This document shows, in pieces, positions 51,388 through 61,175 of a stretch of 64,000 bases of DNA; within the stretch, counting starts at the first letter, position 1, and each line of letters opens with the position of its first letter. This DNA comes from Achromobacter pestifer (GTDB taxonomy: Bacteria; Pseudomonadota; Gammaproteobacteria; Burkholderiales; Burkholderiaceae_B): the NCBI RefSeq assembly GCF_902859625.1, contig NZ_CADIJX010000001.1, forward strand, positions 1,116,001 to 1,180,000, read 5' to 3'. The position numbers and the translations under genes were made by a program. Under the pieces are notes generated by a model, which saw only the letters and a program-made list of their open reading frames with translations, was not told the origin of the DNA and did no database searches.

Positions 51388-53469
51388 TCAGTCCGCGCCC
51401 GCCGGGACCGGCAGTGCTTCGTACGGGGTCTCGCGCGAGGTCGGCTTGTTCTCGGCGCGCGCGCGCTGTACTGACTTGATGCCGAACACCAGGATGCTGA
51501 CCACCACGAACATGAAGATCGCGCACAGGCCGGCGTTGATGTAGTCGTTCAGCACCACGCGCGACATTTCGGCGAGCGACTTGGCCGGCGCCAGCACCTT
51601 GCCTTCGGCGATGGCCGCGTTGTACTTGGCGGCATGCGCCAGGAAACTGACACGCGGATCCGCATCGAACAGCTTCTGCCAGCCAGCCGTCAGCGTGCAC
51701 GCCAGCAGCCATATCGTCGGCAGGATCGTGACCCAGGCGTAGCGGTCGCGTTTCATCTTGAACAGCACAACGGTGCCAAGCGTCAGCGCAATTGCGGCCA
51801 GCATCTGGTTGGCGATGCCGAACAAGGGCCACAACGTGTTGATGCCGCCCAGCGGATCGACCACCCCTTGATACAGGAAGTAGCCCCAGGCCGCCACGCA
51901 CAAGGCGGTGGCAATCAGGTTGGCCGGCAACGAGTCCGTGCGCTTGAGCGACGGGGCGAAGGTGCCCAGCAGATCTTGCAGCATGAAGCGGCCAGCCCGC
52001 GTGCCCGCATCCACCGCGGTCAAGATGAACAGCGCTTCAAACAGAATGGCGAAGTGATACCAGAACGCCATCATGCCCGGGCCGCCAATAGCCTGGTGCA
52101 GGATGTGCGCCATGCCGACGGCCAGCGTCGGAGCGCCGCCCGCGCGCGAAATGATCGTGCTTTCGCCAACGTCCTTGGCCGTCTGGATCAGGTCCTGCGG
52201 CGTCACCACGAAACCCCAGCTGGACACCACTTGGGCCACCTGGTCCGGCGTGGTGCCGATGACCGCCGCCGGGCTGTTCATGGCGTAATAGATGCCCGGC
52301 TCGATCACGCAAGCCGCCACCAGCGCCATGATGGCCACGAACGATTCCATCAGCATGCCGCCGTAACCGATATAGCGGGCCTGGGTTTCGTTTTCGATCA
52401 GCTTGGGCGTGGTGCCCGACGAAATCAGGGCATGGAAACCCGACACCGCGCCGCAGGCGATGGTGATGAACAGGAACGGGAACAGGTTGCCCGACCAGAC
52501 CGGGCCGGTGCCGTCCACGAATTGCGTCAGCGCCGGCATCTTCAGTTCAGGCGCCACGACCACGATGCCGATCGCCAGGCCCAGGATCGTGCCGATCTTC
52601 AGGAAGGTCGACAGATAGTCACGCGGGGCCAGCAGCAGCCACACCGGCAGCACGGCCGCGATGAAACCGTAAACGATCAGAATCCAGGTCAGCCCCTTGC
52701 CGTCGAAGTCGAACATCGGGCCCAGGACCGGATGCGCGGCCACGTCCTGGCCAAAGGTGATGGCGGCCATCAGGCCGACAAAACCGATGATGGAGACTTC
52801 ACCAATCTTGCCCGGGCGGATGTAGCGCAGGTACACGCCCATGAACAACGCGATGGGAATGGTGGCGGCAACCGTGAACGTGCCCCACGGCGAATGCGTC
52901 AACGCCTTCACCACAATCAGCGCCAGCACGGCCAGGATGATCACCATGATCATGAATGCGCCAAACAGCGCGATCACGCCAGGGATCTTGCCCAGCTCGG
53001 ACTTCACCAGATCGCCCAACGAACGGCCGTCGCGGCGCGTCGAGATGAAGAGAATGGTGAAGTCCTGCACGGCTCCGGCGAACACCACGCCCGCCAGAAT
53101 CCACAACATGCCCGGCAGATACCCCATCTGCGCTGCCAGCACCGGACCCACCAAGGGGCCGGCGCCCGCGATGGCGGCAAAGTGATGGCCGAACAGCACG
53201 TGCTTGTTGGTGGGCACGTAGTCCAGGCCGTCGTTGTGCTTCCACGCCGGCGTCATGCGCGAGGCATCCAGCTGGAAAACGTTCTTGGCGATGAAGCGGC
53301 TGTAGTAGCGGTATGCGATCAAATAGACGCAAACGGCGGCAATCACCACCCATAGCGCGTTGATGGTCTCCCCTCTGGCCAGCGCCACGGTGCCCAGCGC
53401 GAACGCGCCCAGTACCGCAACCGCCAGCCAAACCAGGTGCTGACCCAGTCCCTTACTGCTGGTATGCAT
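51388..53469 (-). CDS. cstA: CstA-type pyruvate/peptide carrier
   Basis: Carbon-starvation inner-membrane transporter of 693 residues with about sixteen to eighteen hydrophobic segments. The CstA core is present: HFAAIAGAGPLVGPVLAAQM, RRDGRSLGDLVKSELGKIPG and GGAPTLAVGMAHILHQAIGG. E. coli CstA and the related BtsT import pyruvate and help with peptide use. ATG 53469 has GAGGAG upstream. It diverges, across 315 bases, from a Cache-domain histidine kinase and a LuxR-type regulator, which probably sense the substrate and control it. Confidence 0.92.
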   Translation of the reverse strand: MHTSSKGLGQHLVWLAVAVLGAFALGTVALARGETINALWVVIAAVCVYLIAYRYYSRFIAKNVFQLDASRMTPAWKHNDGLDYVPTNKHVLFGHHFAAIAGAGPLVGPVLAAQMGYLPGMLWILAGVVFAGAVQDFTILFISTRRDGRSLGDLVKSELGKIPGVIALFGAFMIMVIILAVLALIVVKALTHSPWGTFTVAATIPIALFMGVYLRYIRPGKIGEVSIIGFVGLMAAITFGQDVAAHPVLGPMFDFDGKGLTWILIVYGFIAAVLPVWLLLAPRDYLSTFLKIGTILGLAIGIVVVAPELKMPALTQFVDGTGPVWSGNLFPFLFITIACGAVSGFHALISSGTTPKLIENETQARYIGYGGMLMESFVAIMALVAACVIEPGIYYAMNSPAAVIGTTPDQVAQVVSSWGFVVTPQDLIQTAKDVGESTIISRAGGAPTLAVGMAHILHQAIGGPGMMAFWYHFAILFEALFILTAVDAGTRAGRFMLQDLLGTFAPSLKRTDSLPANLIATALCVAAWGYFLYQGVVDPLGGINTLWPLFGIANQMLAAIALTLGTVVLFKMKRDRYAWVTILPTIWLLACTLTAGWQKLFDADPRVSFLAHAAKYNAAIAEGKVLAPAKSLAEMSRVVLNDYINAGLCAIFMFVVVSILVFGIKSVQRARAENKPTSRETPYEALPVPAGAD

Positions 53470-53784
53470 AAGTGCTCCTCTTGCCTCCCGCCATGCTTGT
53501 GGCGTGAAACGCTTTTTTCGTCTCGCGGAAGGCAGACTCATTGTTGTGGGGTGGCGGGCGCGCAAGCGTCCGCGCTGCGTCCTGGGGACGCGGGCGCTAG
53601 TATTTCGTTTTGCCCCCCTGGCAACAAGCGCGAAACTACGCAAGCCGCTTACGTGTTACTACTCAATGCGCCGCAACAAAAATCGGCGAAAACCGTAAAA
53701 TCCGGCGCAAAGACCGATGCTTCCCCGGGGGAAGCGGTCGTGACGCATCGCACCAATCTTTACCTACGCTGACTCCCCATAAAT
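53470..53784. other. Divergent promoter interval between cstA and the kinase gene
   Basis: These 315 bases hold no gene I can support. They include the cstA ribosome binding site (GAGGAGC next to 53470) and AT-richer stretches near 53640-53700 that could be promoters for the rightward kinase gene. No clear operator symmetry was found. Confidence 0.5.
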
Positions 53785-55206
53785 ATGAAGCTGCGCCTGA
53801 AAATCCTGCTGCTTGCCGCGGTCCCCTTGCTGGTGGCCGTTGCCGCCATCACGGTGGCGGTCTACGTGCAGGGCCTGCAACTGGCGCAGCGCGAAAAGCA
53901 GGTCGTGGAAAGCGCCTGGCTAGCCAGCAAGGAAAGCGAACTGCGCCATTACGTCAGCCTGGCCTACAGCGCCGTCGCTCCGCTGCAAGCGGCGGGCGAC
54001 GACGACGCTTCGCGCCAGCAGGCGCTGGAACTGCTGGCGCAGATGGAGTTCGGCCACGACGGCTATTTCTTCGTGTACGACCTGCATGGCAAGAACCTGA
54101 TGCACCCGCGTCAGCCCGAACTGGTCGGTCAAGACCTCTGGAACCTGCGCGACACCCGCGGTCAAGCCGTCATCCAGAACCTGCTGACGGCAGCCCGGCG
54201 CGGCGGCCAGCAAGGCGAAGTGGTGCATTACCTATGGGAAAAGCCGTCCACCCACCAGACCGTGGAAAAACTCGGCTATGTGGTGGTGCTGGATCGTTGG
54301 GGCTGGATGCTGGGCACCGGCATCTATCTGGACGACGTGGAACAGGCGCTGGTTCGCATCGACGCCGCCGCGCAGGCCAACATCCGCAGCATGTTCGCCT
54401 GGGTGGCGGGCATTGCGGCGGTCTCCATCCTGGGCGTGGCCGCCTGCGGCCTGGCGCTTAATATCAGTGACCACCGCCAGTCCGACGCCAAGCTGCGGCT
54501 GATGGCGCAGCAAGTGGTGCGGTCCCAGGAAGACGAACGCGCCCGGCTGTCGCGCGAATTGCACGACGGCATCAGCCAGGTGCTGGTGTCCAGCAAGCTA
54601 TCACTGGAAGCTGCGCGTGAACGCCTGCGGCAGTCGCTGCCGACGGACGCGCAGACACTTGCCCATATCGACAAACCGCTGGGCGGCGCGCTGGACCGCC
54701 TGAACAGCGCCGTGGGCGAGGTTCGGCGCATTTCGCACAACCTGCGCCCCACCCTGCTGGACGACCTGGGCCTGCCGGCCGCGCTGGAGCACCTGGGACG
54801 GGAGTTCGCCATTCCCAGCGCGGATGGCGCACAACCGCTGGCCGTAAGGCTGCGCACCACCGGCCGGCCCGTCAAACTGCCCGACACGTACGCCACGGCG
54901 CTGTTCCGCGTCACCCAGGAAGCCCTGACCAACGTGCTGCGCCACGCGGGCGCCACGCGCGTCGACATGACGCTGGCCTACAGCGCGCATGACCTGCGCC
55001 TGACCATTTCGGACGACGGCTGCGGCTTTGACTTCGCCGAGGTCCAGCAGGACCCGCGGCGCGGCATCGGCCTGCGTAACATGCGCGAACGCATGAACGC
55101 GCTATCCGGTAATCTCAGTTTCCATTCCAATGCCCAAGGCACGACCTTGCAAGCTTGGCTGCCCCTGCCCGCCACCGCCGCCCCTTCCGCAATAATCCCA
55201 GCATGA
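53785..55206 (+). CDS. Cache-domain sensor histidine kinase (HisKA_3)
   Basis: Membrane sensor of 473 residues. Helix one is LKILLLAAVPLLVAVAAITV; the periplasmic part (about residues 30-200) is a single Cache domain, with GYFFVYDLHGKNLMHPRQPE and LGYVVVLDRWGWMLGTGIYL, a family that binds small organic acids such as pyruvate or acetate. Helix two follows at about 205-225, then a dimerisation domain with the phospho-accepting His in ARLSRELHDGISQVL and an HATPase domain ending GIGLRNMRERM. Its stop overlaps the regulator start (ATGA). Opposite to cstA, it is a strong candidate for the sensor controlling that carrier. Confidence 0.93.
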   Translation: MKLRLKILLLAAVPLLVAVAAITVAVYVQGLQLAQREKQVVESAWLASKESELRHYVSLAYSAVAPLQAAGDDDASRQQALELLAQMEFGHDGYFFVYDLHGKNLMHPRQPELVGQDLWNLRDTRGQAVIQNLLTAARRGGQQGEVVHYLWEKPSTHQTVEKLGYVVVLDRWGWMLGTGIYLDDVEQALVRIDAAAQANIRSMFAWVAGIAAVSILGVAACGLALNISDHRQSDAKLRLMAQQVVRSQEDERARLSRELHDGISQVLVSSKLSLEAARERLRQSLPTDAQTLAHIDKPLGGALDRLNSAVGEVRRISHNLRPTLLDDLGLPAALEHLGREFAIPSADGAQPLAVRLRTTGRPVKLPDTYATALFRVTQEALTNVLRHAGATRVDMTLAYSAHDLRLTISDDGCGFDFAEVQQDPRRGIGLRNMRERMNALSGNLSFHSNAQGTTLQAWLPLPATAAPSAIIPA

Positions 55207-55859
55207 CCGACACCCCCGACGCCATCCGCCTATTGTTGATCGACGACCATCCGCTGGTGCGTGACGGCCTGCGCCTGCGCCTGGAAACCGTGCCGCGCCT
55301 GCGCGTGGTGGGCGAAGCGGGCAACGCGCAGGCGGCGCTGGCCTTCCTGGCTGCTTGCCTGACCGAAGATCCCCAAGGCGACACGCTGCCCCACCTGGCG
55401 TTGATGGACCTGAACATGCCCGGCGTGGGCGGCCTGGAGCTGACGGCACAGCTGCATGAACGCTATCCGCAGATCGCCGTGCTAGTGCTTTCCATGCATG
55501 ACAACCCCGAATACATGGTGCAGGCGGTGAAAGCCGGCGCCCGGGGCTATCTGCTGAAGGACGAACCGGCGGAAGAAATCGTCACCGCCATCGGCGCCGT
55601 CATGGCGGGCCGCAGCTACTTCAGCGCCGCAGCCGCCCTGCGGCTGTCACAGGCCAGCGCCCCTGCCACCCTGTTGACCCAGCGCGAACGCGACGTGCTG
55701 CGCCACATCGCCGACGGTCAAGCCAACAAACAGATCGCTCAGGCCCTGGGCCTGTCCGTGCGCACTGTGGAAACCCACCGCTTGAACATCAAGCGCAAGC
55801 TGGGAATCGACGGGCAGGCCGAACTGATCAAGTACGCCGTCGAGAACCGGGGGGTTTGA
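55203..55859 (+). CDS. LuxR/NarL-family response regulator
   Basis: A 218-residue regulator paired with the Cache kinase. The receiver domain has the acidic pocket IDDHPLVRDG, the phospho-acceptor in ALMDLNMPGVGG and the Lys in LLKDEPAEEI. The C-terminal LuxR helix-turn-helix is LTQRERDVLRHIADGQANKQ, followed by IAQALGLSVRTVETH. ATG 55203 overlaps the kinase stop codon by ATGA. Probable targets are cstA and its partner gene across the divergent interval. Confidence 0.94.
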   Translation: MTDTPDAIRLLLIDDHPLVRDGLRLRLETVPRLRVVGEAGNAQAALAFLAACLTEDPQGDTLPHLALMDLNMPGVGGLELTAQLHERYPQIAVLVLSMHDNPEYMVQAVKAGARGYLLKDEPAEEIVTAIGAVMAGRSYFSAAAALRLSQASAPATLLTQRERDVLRHIADGQANKQIAQALGLSVRTVETHRLNIKRKLGIDGQAELIKYAVENRGV

Positions 55860-55970
55860 CCCCCCCGCCTGACCCGCCGCCCGCGCTGCGGTAGACTTGC
55901 CTCCATTCCCGCGTCCCCGACGCGACACGCCACAACGCCACGACGAGCGCGCTGCCCCCAGGAGTCCCCC

Positions 55971-56516
55971 ATGTCATTGGAAAAAAACTACACCGCCATT
56001 CTCGAAGCACTAGGGGAAGATCCGTCCCGCGAAGGGTTGGCCGATACGCCCGCCCGCGCGGCCAAGGCCATGCGTCACCTGTGCCGCGGTTACGACCAAA
56101 ACCTGGATGAAATCGTCAACGGCGCGCTGTTCACGTCGGATACGCGCGAAATCGTGCTGGTCAAGAACATCGAGCTCTACTCGCTGTGCGAACACCACAT
56201 GCTGCCGTTCATCGGCAAGGCGCACGTGGCTTACCTGCCGGCCGGCCGCGTCCTGGGCCTGTCCAAGGTGGCCCGCATTGTCGAGATGTACGCCCGCCGC
56301 CTGCAAATCCAGGAAAACCTCAGCCGCCAGATCGCCGAAGCCGTCCAGACCGTCACCGGCGCGGCCGGCGTGGGCGTCGTCATCGAGGCCCAGCACATGT
56401 GCATGATGATGCGCGGCGTGGAAAAGCAGAATTCGTCCATGGTCACGTCCGTCATGCTGGGCGAATTCCACGACAACCCGTCCACCCGGGCCGAATTCCT
56501 CAGCCTCATCCGATAG
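55971..56516 (+). CDS. folE: GTP cyclohydrolase I
   Basis: First enzyme of folate (and pterin) synthesis: converts GTP to dihydroneopterin triphosphate. It has 181 residues, the short bacterial type. The zinc ligands are in [10 protein letters not shown] and [11 protein letters not shown], and substrate-binding residues in [19 protein letters not shown] Shine-Dalgarno AGGAG sits ten bases before ATG 55971. It is monocistronic between the LuxR-type regulator and the tau genes. Many genomes hold two GTP cyclohydrolases; whether this is the only one cannot be judged here. Confidence 0.95.
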   Translation: MSLEKNYTAILEALGEDPSREGLADTPARAAKAMRHLCRGYDQNLDEIVNGALFTSDTREIVLVKNIELYSLCEHHMLPFIGKAHVAYLPAGRVLGLSKVARIVEMYARRLQIQENLSRQIAEAVQTVTGAAGVGVVIEAQHMCMMMRGVEKQNSSMVTSVMLGEFHDNPSTRAEFLSLIR

Positions 56517-56730
56517 CAGGACCGCGCCCCCTTCTTTTGGTGCATATCGCGGGCCCGCCCGCTGCGACGACGATGCCAGACATGGCAGCGCCGACGCGGC
56601 GGGCGGGCTTGATCGCTTTTGGCTCCTACTGATCCAGGCATCTGGCCCTAGCGTTCTGATCCCATCCGGGCAAACTGGCACTCAGCAAGCCGGCCGCGCC
56701 GGGCGCGGCCGATCCCTCCCGGAGACCTCC

Positions 56731-57759
56731 ATGAACGCGATATTCCGCCACATCCGCCGCCGCACCCTTGCCGGCCTGGCCGCCGCGCTGTTGGCCGCAC
56801 CCGCCTATGCCCAAACCAAACTGGTCGTAGGCTATCAATTGATCGTTGGTCCGTTCCTGTCCGCCATCGCGGACGGCAGCTTCGACTCCGCCCTGAAAGA
56901 AGCCGGCTACCAGGTGGACTGGCGCCAGTTCACCTCCGGCGGCGACATTTCCACCGCGCTGGCCTCCGGCAATGTGCCGGTCGGCGTCCTGGGTTCCACC
57001 GGCATCACCTCGGCCGCCACGCGCGGGGTGGACATGCAATTGTTCTGGGTCCTGGACAACATCGGAAAATCCGAAGCGCTGGTCGCACGCAACGGCTCCG
57101 GCATCAACAGCACCGCCGACCTGAAGGGCAAGCGGATCGCCACGCCGTTCGTATCCACCTCCCACTTCCACCTGCTGGTCGGGTTGGAACAAGTTTGGAA
57201 GATCTCTCCCCGGGACGTGCGCATCCTGAACATGCAGCCGCCGCAGATCGTGGCCGCCTGGCAGCGCGGCGACATCGACGCCGCCTATGTCTGGCCGCCC
57301 GCGCTGACCGAAATCGCCAAGAGCGGAAAGATCATCGCCGACTCCCAGCAGATCGGCGCAGCCAGCGTGCCTACCTTCGATGGCATCGTGGTGGACCGCG
57401 CCTGGGCCGCCAAGAACCCGAAGTTCATGGCCGCCTTCACCGGCGTGCTGGCCAAATCCTACACTGACTACCGCGCCAACGGTGCCAAATGGACCGCCGA
57501 ATCCCCGCAGGTCAAGGGCATTGTTCGACTGATTGGCGGCAAGCCCGACGACGTGGTTGAAGCGCTGAGCCTGCTGGTATTCCCGACTGCGCAGGAACAG
57601 GCCTCGAACGAGTGGCTGGGCGGCGGCAAAGAGGCAGGCGCGGCGCGAGCCTTCGCGGCCAGCGCGACCTTCCTGAAAGACCAGAAGCAGATCGACAAGG
57701 CACTGGCCGACTACAGCCCGCACGTCACGGACCAGTACGCGAAGGCAGCCGCAAAGTAA
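56731..57759 (+). CDS. tauA: Taurine-type ABC transporter binding protein
   Basis: Periplasmic sulfonate/taurine receptor of 342 residues. A signal peptide with an RRR cluster (HIRRRTLAGLAAALLAAPAYA) ends before QTKLVVGYQL. The NMT1/SsuA-like fold follows, with GGDISTALASGNVPVGVLGS and RGDIDAAYVWPPALTEIAKS typical of TauA. CGGAG precedes the ATG. It is followed by the ATPase and permease genes, giving a full ABC system, and the probable regulator and oxidase genes nearby support taurine as the substrate. Confidence 0.9.
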   Translation: MNAIFRHIRRRTLAGLAAALLAAPAYAQTKLVVGYQLIVGPFLSAIADGSFDSALKEAGYQVDWRQFTSGGDISTALASGNVPVGVLGSTGITSAATRGVDMQLFWVLDNIGKSEALVARNGSGINSTADLKGKRIATPFVSTSHFHLLVGLEQVWKISPRDVRILNMQPPQIVAAWQRGDIDAAYVWPPALTEIAKSGKIIADSQQIGAASVPTFDGIVVDRAWAAKNPKFMAAFTGVLAKSYTDYRANGAKWTAESPQVKGIVRLIGGKPDDVVEALSLLVFPTAQEQASNEWLGGGKEAGAARAFAASATFLKDQKQIDKALADYSPHVTDQYAKAAAK

Positions 57760-57789
57760 GCGGTCCGCCGCGCCACAAGGGGAGCCCGC

Positions 57790-58632
57790 ATGACCACGCC
57801 GTCCACCTCCACCTCCGCCGCGCAGCGGCTCTGCGCGGAACAAGTCAGCGTCACCTATCCCGGGCTGCACGACAGCGGCCCGGTGATTGCGCTGCAAAAC
57901 GTCAACCTGACCATCCAGCCCGGCGAATTCGTGGTGGCGCTGGGCGCCTCCGGCTGCGGCAAGACCACCTTGCTCAGCCTGCTGGCCGGATTCCTTTCAC
58001 CCACTGAAGGCGAGATCACACTGGGCGGCCGGCCCATCGTCGGCCCGGGCGCCGACCGTGGCGTCGTGTTTCAGAAGCACGCCCTGCTGCCTTGGCTGAA
58101 CGTGCTGGAGAACACGGAATTCGGGCTGAAGCTGCAAGGCGTGGACAAGGAGACTCGCCGCGCCCGAGCCCGCCGCAATCTGGAACTGGTGGGCTTGCAG
58201 GACTTCCATCGCCACATGATCTACCAACTGTCGGGCGGCATGCAGCAGCGCGTGGGCATTGCACGCGCACTGACCTGCGACCCCGCCATGCTGCTGATGG
58301 ACGAACCGATGGCCGCCCTGGACGCGCTCACGCGCGAAACCATCCAGGAACTGCTGCTGGATATCTGGCGGCAGACCAGCAAGATGTTCTTCTTCATCAC
58401 CCATAGCGTGGAAGAGGCGCTCTTCCTGGGATCGCGGCTGATCGTCATGTCGCCTCGCCCAGGCCGCATCACGCACACCTTCACGCCGGACTTCAACCGG
58501 CGCTACCTGGAGACTCGCGATGGACGTGGCATCAAATCCAGTCCCGACTTCATCGCCATGCGCGAAGAAGTCCTTGGCATCATCTACGGTGACGAACGCG
58601 CCGCCGCCTCGCCCCAGGCCGCCCATGTCTAG
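57790..58632 (+). CDS. tauB: Taurine-type ABC transporter ATPase
   Basis: Cytoplasmic ATP-binding subunit of 280 residues. Walker A is [11 protein letters not shown], the signature [15 protein letters not shown] and Walker [15 protein letters not shown], with the switch histidine in [13 protein letters not shown]. The Q-loop region [20 protein letters not shown] is of the TauB/SsuB type. The C-terminal 40 residues ([20 protein letters not shown]) are also conserved in this group. The gene overlaps tauC by eight bases. Confidence 0.93.
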   Translation: MTTPSTSTSAAQRLCAEQVSVTYPGLHDSGPVIALQNVNLTIQPGEFVVALGASGCGKTTLLSLLAGFLSPTEGEITLGGRPIVGPGADRGVVFQKHALLPWLNVLENTEFGLKLQGVDKETRRARARRNLELVGLQDFHRHMIYQLSGGMQQRVGIARALTCDPAMLLMDEPMAALDALTRETIQELLLDIWRQTSKMFFFITHSVEEALFLGSRLIVMSPRPGRITHTFTPDFNRRYLETRDGRGIKSSPDFIAMREEVLGIIYGDERAAASPQAAHV

Positions 58633-59452
58633 GAACCGGTCGGGGCACAAGCCCGCGACCCCCGGAATGGTCTACGGTGCGCCCGGCGCGGGCTACAGCG
58701 GACACATCAGCCTGATCACCAGCCTGGCGCTGATCGCCTTGTGGTTCCTGGTGACCAGCGCGGGCTGGGTGCGTCCGCTGTTCCTGCCGTCGCCCATCGC
58801 CGTGTACGACAAGTTCGTCTCGGCCATGACGGACGGCGTTGCCAATTCCACCCTGGCCGAACATGCCCTGGCCAGCCTGATGCGCGTCTTCGGCGCATTC
58901 TTCCTGGCCTGCGTCACCGCCATCCCCGTGGGCATCCTGATGGGCGTGAACCGCTATGCACGCGGCATTTTCGACCCGCCCATCGAGTTCTACCGCCCGC
59001 TGCCGCCGTTGGCGTATCTGCCACTGATCATCATCTGGTTCGGCATTGGCGAATTTCCGAAGGTCTTGCTGATCTACCTGGCCATCTTCGCGCCAATGGC
59101 GATCGCCGCGCGCGCCGGCGTACGCTCGGTGTCCATCGAACAGATTCATGCTGCCTACGCCATGGGCGGCACGCGAATGCAAATCGTGTGGCATGTGATC
59201 CTGAAGGCTGCCATGCCCGAGATCTTCACCGGCATGCGCATCGGCATCGGCGTGGGATGGACGACACTCGTCGCCGCCGAGATGGTGGCGGCCGACCGGG
59301 GCCTGGGATTCATGGTGCTGAATGCCGCGCAGTTCCTGGCCAGCGACACCGTCATCATGGGCATTATCGTGATCGGCGTGTTCGCGTTCGCCTTCGACCT
59401 GCTGGTGCGCTATCTGGAGAAGTTCGCCATTCCCTGGAAGGGACGCATCTAG
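58625..59452 (+). CDS. tauC: Taurine-type ABC transporter permease
   Basis: Inner-membrane permease of 275 residues with six helices. The coupling-helix motif EAA-like sequence is [20 protein letters not shown], followed by [20 protein letters not shown], the BPD_transp_1 signature of TauC/SsuC. ATG 58625 overlaps the end of tauB. A hairpin follows at 59462-59484. With tauA and tauB it forms a complete importer. Confidence 0.93.
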   Translation: MSRNRSGHKPATPGMVYGAPGAGYSGHISLITSLALIALWFLVTSAGWVRPLFLPSPIAVYDKFVSAMTDGVANSTLAEHALASLMRVFGAFFLACVTAIPVGILMGVNRYARGIFDPPIEFYRPLPPLAYLPLIIIWFGIGEFPKVLLIYLAIFAPMAIAARAGVRSVSIEQIHAAYAMGGTRMQIVWHVILKAAMPEIFTGMRIGIGVGWTTLVAAEMVAADRGLGFMVLNAAQFLASDTVIMGIIVIGVFAFAFDLLVRYLEKFAIPWKGRI

Positions 59453-59461
59453 GACGGCTTC

Positions 59462-59484
59462 GCCCTGCCAAACCCCGGCAGGGC
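59462..59484 (+). terminator. Hairpin after tauC
   Basis: Arms GCCCTGCC and GGCAGGGC with a seven-base loop lie nine bases after the tauC stop codon. The sequence after it is C/T-rich but lacks a clean T-run, so it may only partly separate tauABC from the regulator gene. Confidence 0.55.
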
Positions 59485-59596
59485 AATCCCCCATTTCTTC
59501 CCCCAGGCGGCTCCTCTATTCTGAAGGACAGATCCGGAACCCGACCCTGCCCGCGCCTCGCGCCGGGGTCCCGCATCGCCTTCAGAAGGAGTCGTC

Positions 59597-61135
59597 ATGT
59601 CCAGCCAGGCCTCGATGCTCAAGCCTGTGTTGTGGGAACGCCTGTTTGAAAGAGAAAGCGCGCCCAACCTCAGCCTGCAAGGCCGCGTGCGCCAGATGCT
59701 GGTATCGGCCATTCTCAGCGGCCATCTGCCGCCCGGCACGCCCGTCCCCTCCAGCCGGCAACTGGCCGACCAGTTGCGCATTGCCCGCAACACGGTGGTG
59801 TTCGCGTACCAGCAACTGGTCAGCGAAGGCTATCTGGTGTCACGCGAACGCAGCGGCCACTTCGTCTGCGATTCCGTCATGCAAGGGCATTCCGGTACGG
59901 CGTCCGATTCCGCCGCACCCATGCCGATGGGCAATTCCCCCGATCCGCAACGGGTGCGCTGGGAAGAACGGCTGCGGTTCCGGCCGTCGCAGCAACGCAA
60001 TATCACCAAGCCGCAAGACTGGCAGAAGCAGCCCTACCCCTTCGTGTACGGTCAGTTTGACCCGGACCTGTTTCCCACCGCCGAATGGCGCGAATGCTGC
60101 ATCAAGGCACTGTCGGTGCTGGACATACGCAGCTGGGCGCCCGATCTCATCACCCATGACGACCCGACGCTGATCGAACAGATCCGCACGCAGGTGCTGC
60201 CGCGCCGGGGCGTGTGGGCCGATGCCGAGGAAATCGTCATCACCGTGGGTGCGCAGCACGCGCTGTACCTGCTTGCGGACCTGCTGGTCAACGAGGACAC
60301 CGTGGTCGGCATGGAAGACCCGGGCTACCCGGACGCCCGCAACATCTTCGCCAGCCATACGCGCAACCTGCTGCCGCTGCCCGTCGACGAACGCGGCCTG
60401 TGCACCGGCACGCAGCTATTGGGCTGCGACTACGTCTTCGTCACGCCCGGCCATCAATGCCCCACCACCGTCACGCTGGCACTGGAACGCCGCGAAAGCC
60501 TGCTGGCGCTGGCGCGTCAGGCCGACAGCTTGATCATCGAAGATGATTTTGAAAGCGAAAGCCGTTGGGGCGAAGGCGCCATTCCCGCGCTGAAAAGCCT
60601 GGACCGCGACGGCCGCGTCATCTATGTCGGCAGCCTGGCCAAGTCCTTCGCGCCGGGCCTGCGCATCGGCTATATCGTCGCGCCGCGCGAACTTGCCAGC
60701 GAACTGCGCGCACTGCGCCGGCTGATGCTGCGCCACCCGTCCGCTTATATCCAGCGGGCCTTCTCTTTGTTCATTTCCCTGGGCCATCACCATTCGCTGC
60801 TGCGCAAGCAGTCGCAGGCCTACCAGAAGCGCGGCGCCGAGCTGGCCCAGGCCCTGGCACGCCATCTGCCCGATTTCAAGGCAATTCCCATCACGGGTTC
60901 GTCATCCTGCTGGTTGGCCGGGCCGCCCTGGCTGGACGCGGCCGAACTGTCCGAGGCTGCGCTGGCCGAGGGCGTGGTGGTGGAACCCGGCAACGTGTTC
61001 TTCATGAACGGCGCCGACGCGCCACGCAATTACCTGCGCGTGGGCTTTACGTCCATCCGGCCAGAGCATATTGGCCCAGGGATTGAAAAGCTGGCACAGG
61101 TGGTGCACCGCTACCGCTTGCGTACGGCAGCATAG
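59597..61135 (+). CDS. tauR: TauR-like MocR/GntR regulator
   Basis: A 512-residue regulator: GntR winged helix at about residues 28-95 (SLQGRVRQMLVSAILSGHLP; RQLADQLRIARNTVVFAYQQ), a 50-residue linker, then an aminotransferase-like domain with the PLP lysine in YVGSLAKSFAPGLRIGYI and PGHQCPTTVTL. TauR, the activator of taurine genes in alphaproteobacteria, is of this family. The position between tauABC and a probable taurine dehydrogenase supports the assignment, but other MocR roles cannot be excluded. A 9-bp inverted repeat (TTCTGAAGG at 59519, CCTTCAGAA at 59579) precedes it and may be an autoregulatory site. Confidence 0.8.
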   Translation: MSSQASMLKPVLWERLFERESAPNLSLQGRVRQMLVSAILSGHLPPGTPVPSSRQLADQLRIARNTVVFAYQQLVSEGYLVSRERSGHFVCDSVMQGHSGTASDSAAPMPMGNSPDPQRVRWEERLRFRPSQQRNITKPQDWQKQPYPFVYGQFDPDLFPTAEWRECCIKALSVLDIRSWAPDLITHDDPTLIEQIRTQVLPRRGVWADAEEIVITVGAQHALYLLADLLVNEDTVVGMEDPGYPDARNIFASHTRNLLPLPVDERGLCTGTQLLGCDYVFVTPGHQCPTTVTLALERRESLLALARQADSLIIEDDFESESRWGEGAIPALKSLDRDGRVIYVGSLAKSFAPGLRIGYIVAPRELASELRALRRLMLRHPSAYIQRAFSLFISLGHHHSLLRKQSQAYQKRGAELAQALARHLPDFKAIPITGSSSCWLAGPPWLDAAELSEAALAEGVVVEPGNVFFMNGADAPRNYLRVGFTSIRPEHIGPGIEKLAQVVHRYRLRTAA

Positions 61136-61175
61136 GCGGCGCATAGGCGCGGCGCCTGCTTTTCGGCCACACGCG

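Noticed and set aside
50734-51479. Open frames through the 18-bp repeats (HVKRSP- or GFSSPA-type repeat proteins on both strands)
   Set aside because: The unit length is a multiple of three, so all frames stay open. There is no ribosome binding site, no signal peptide and no codon pattern of a real gene.
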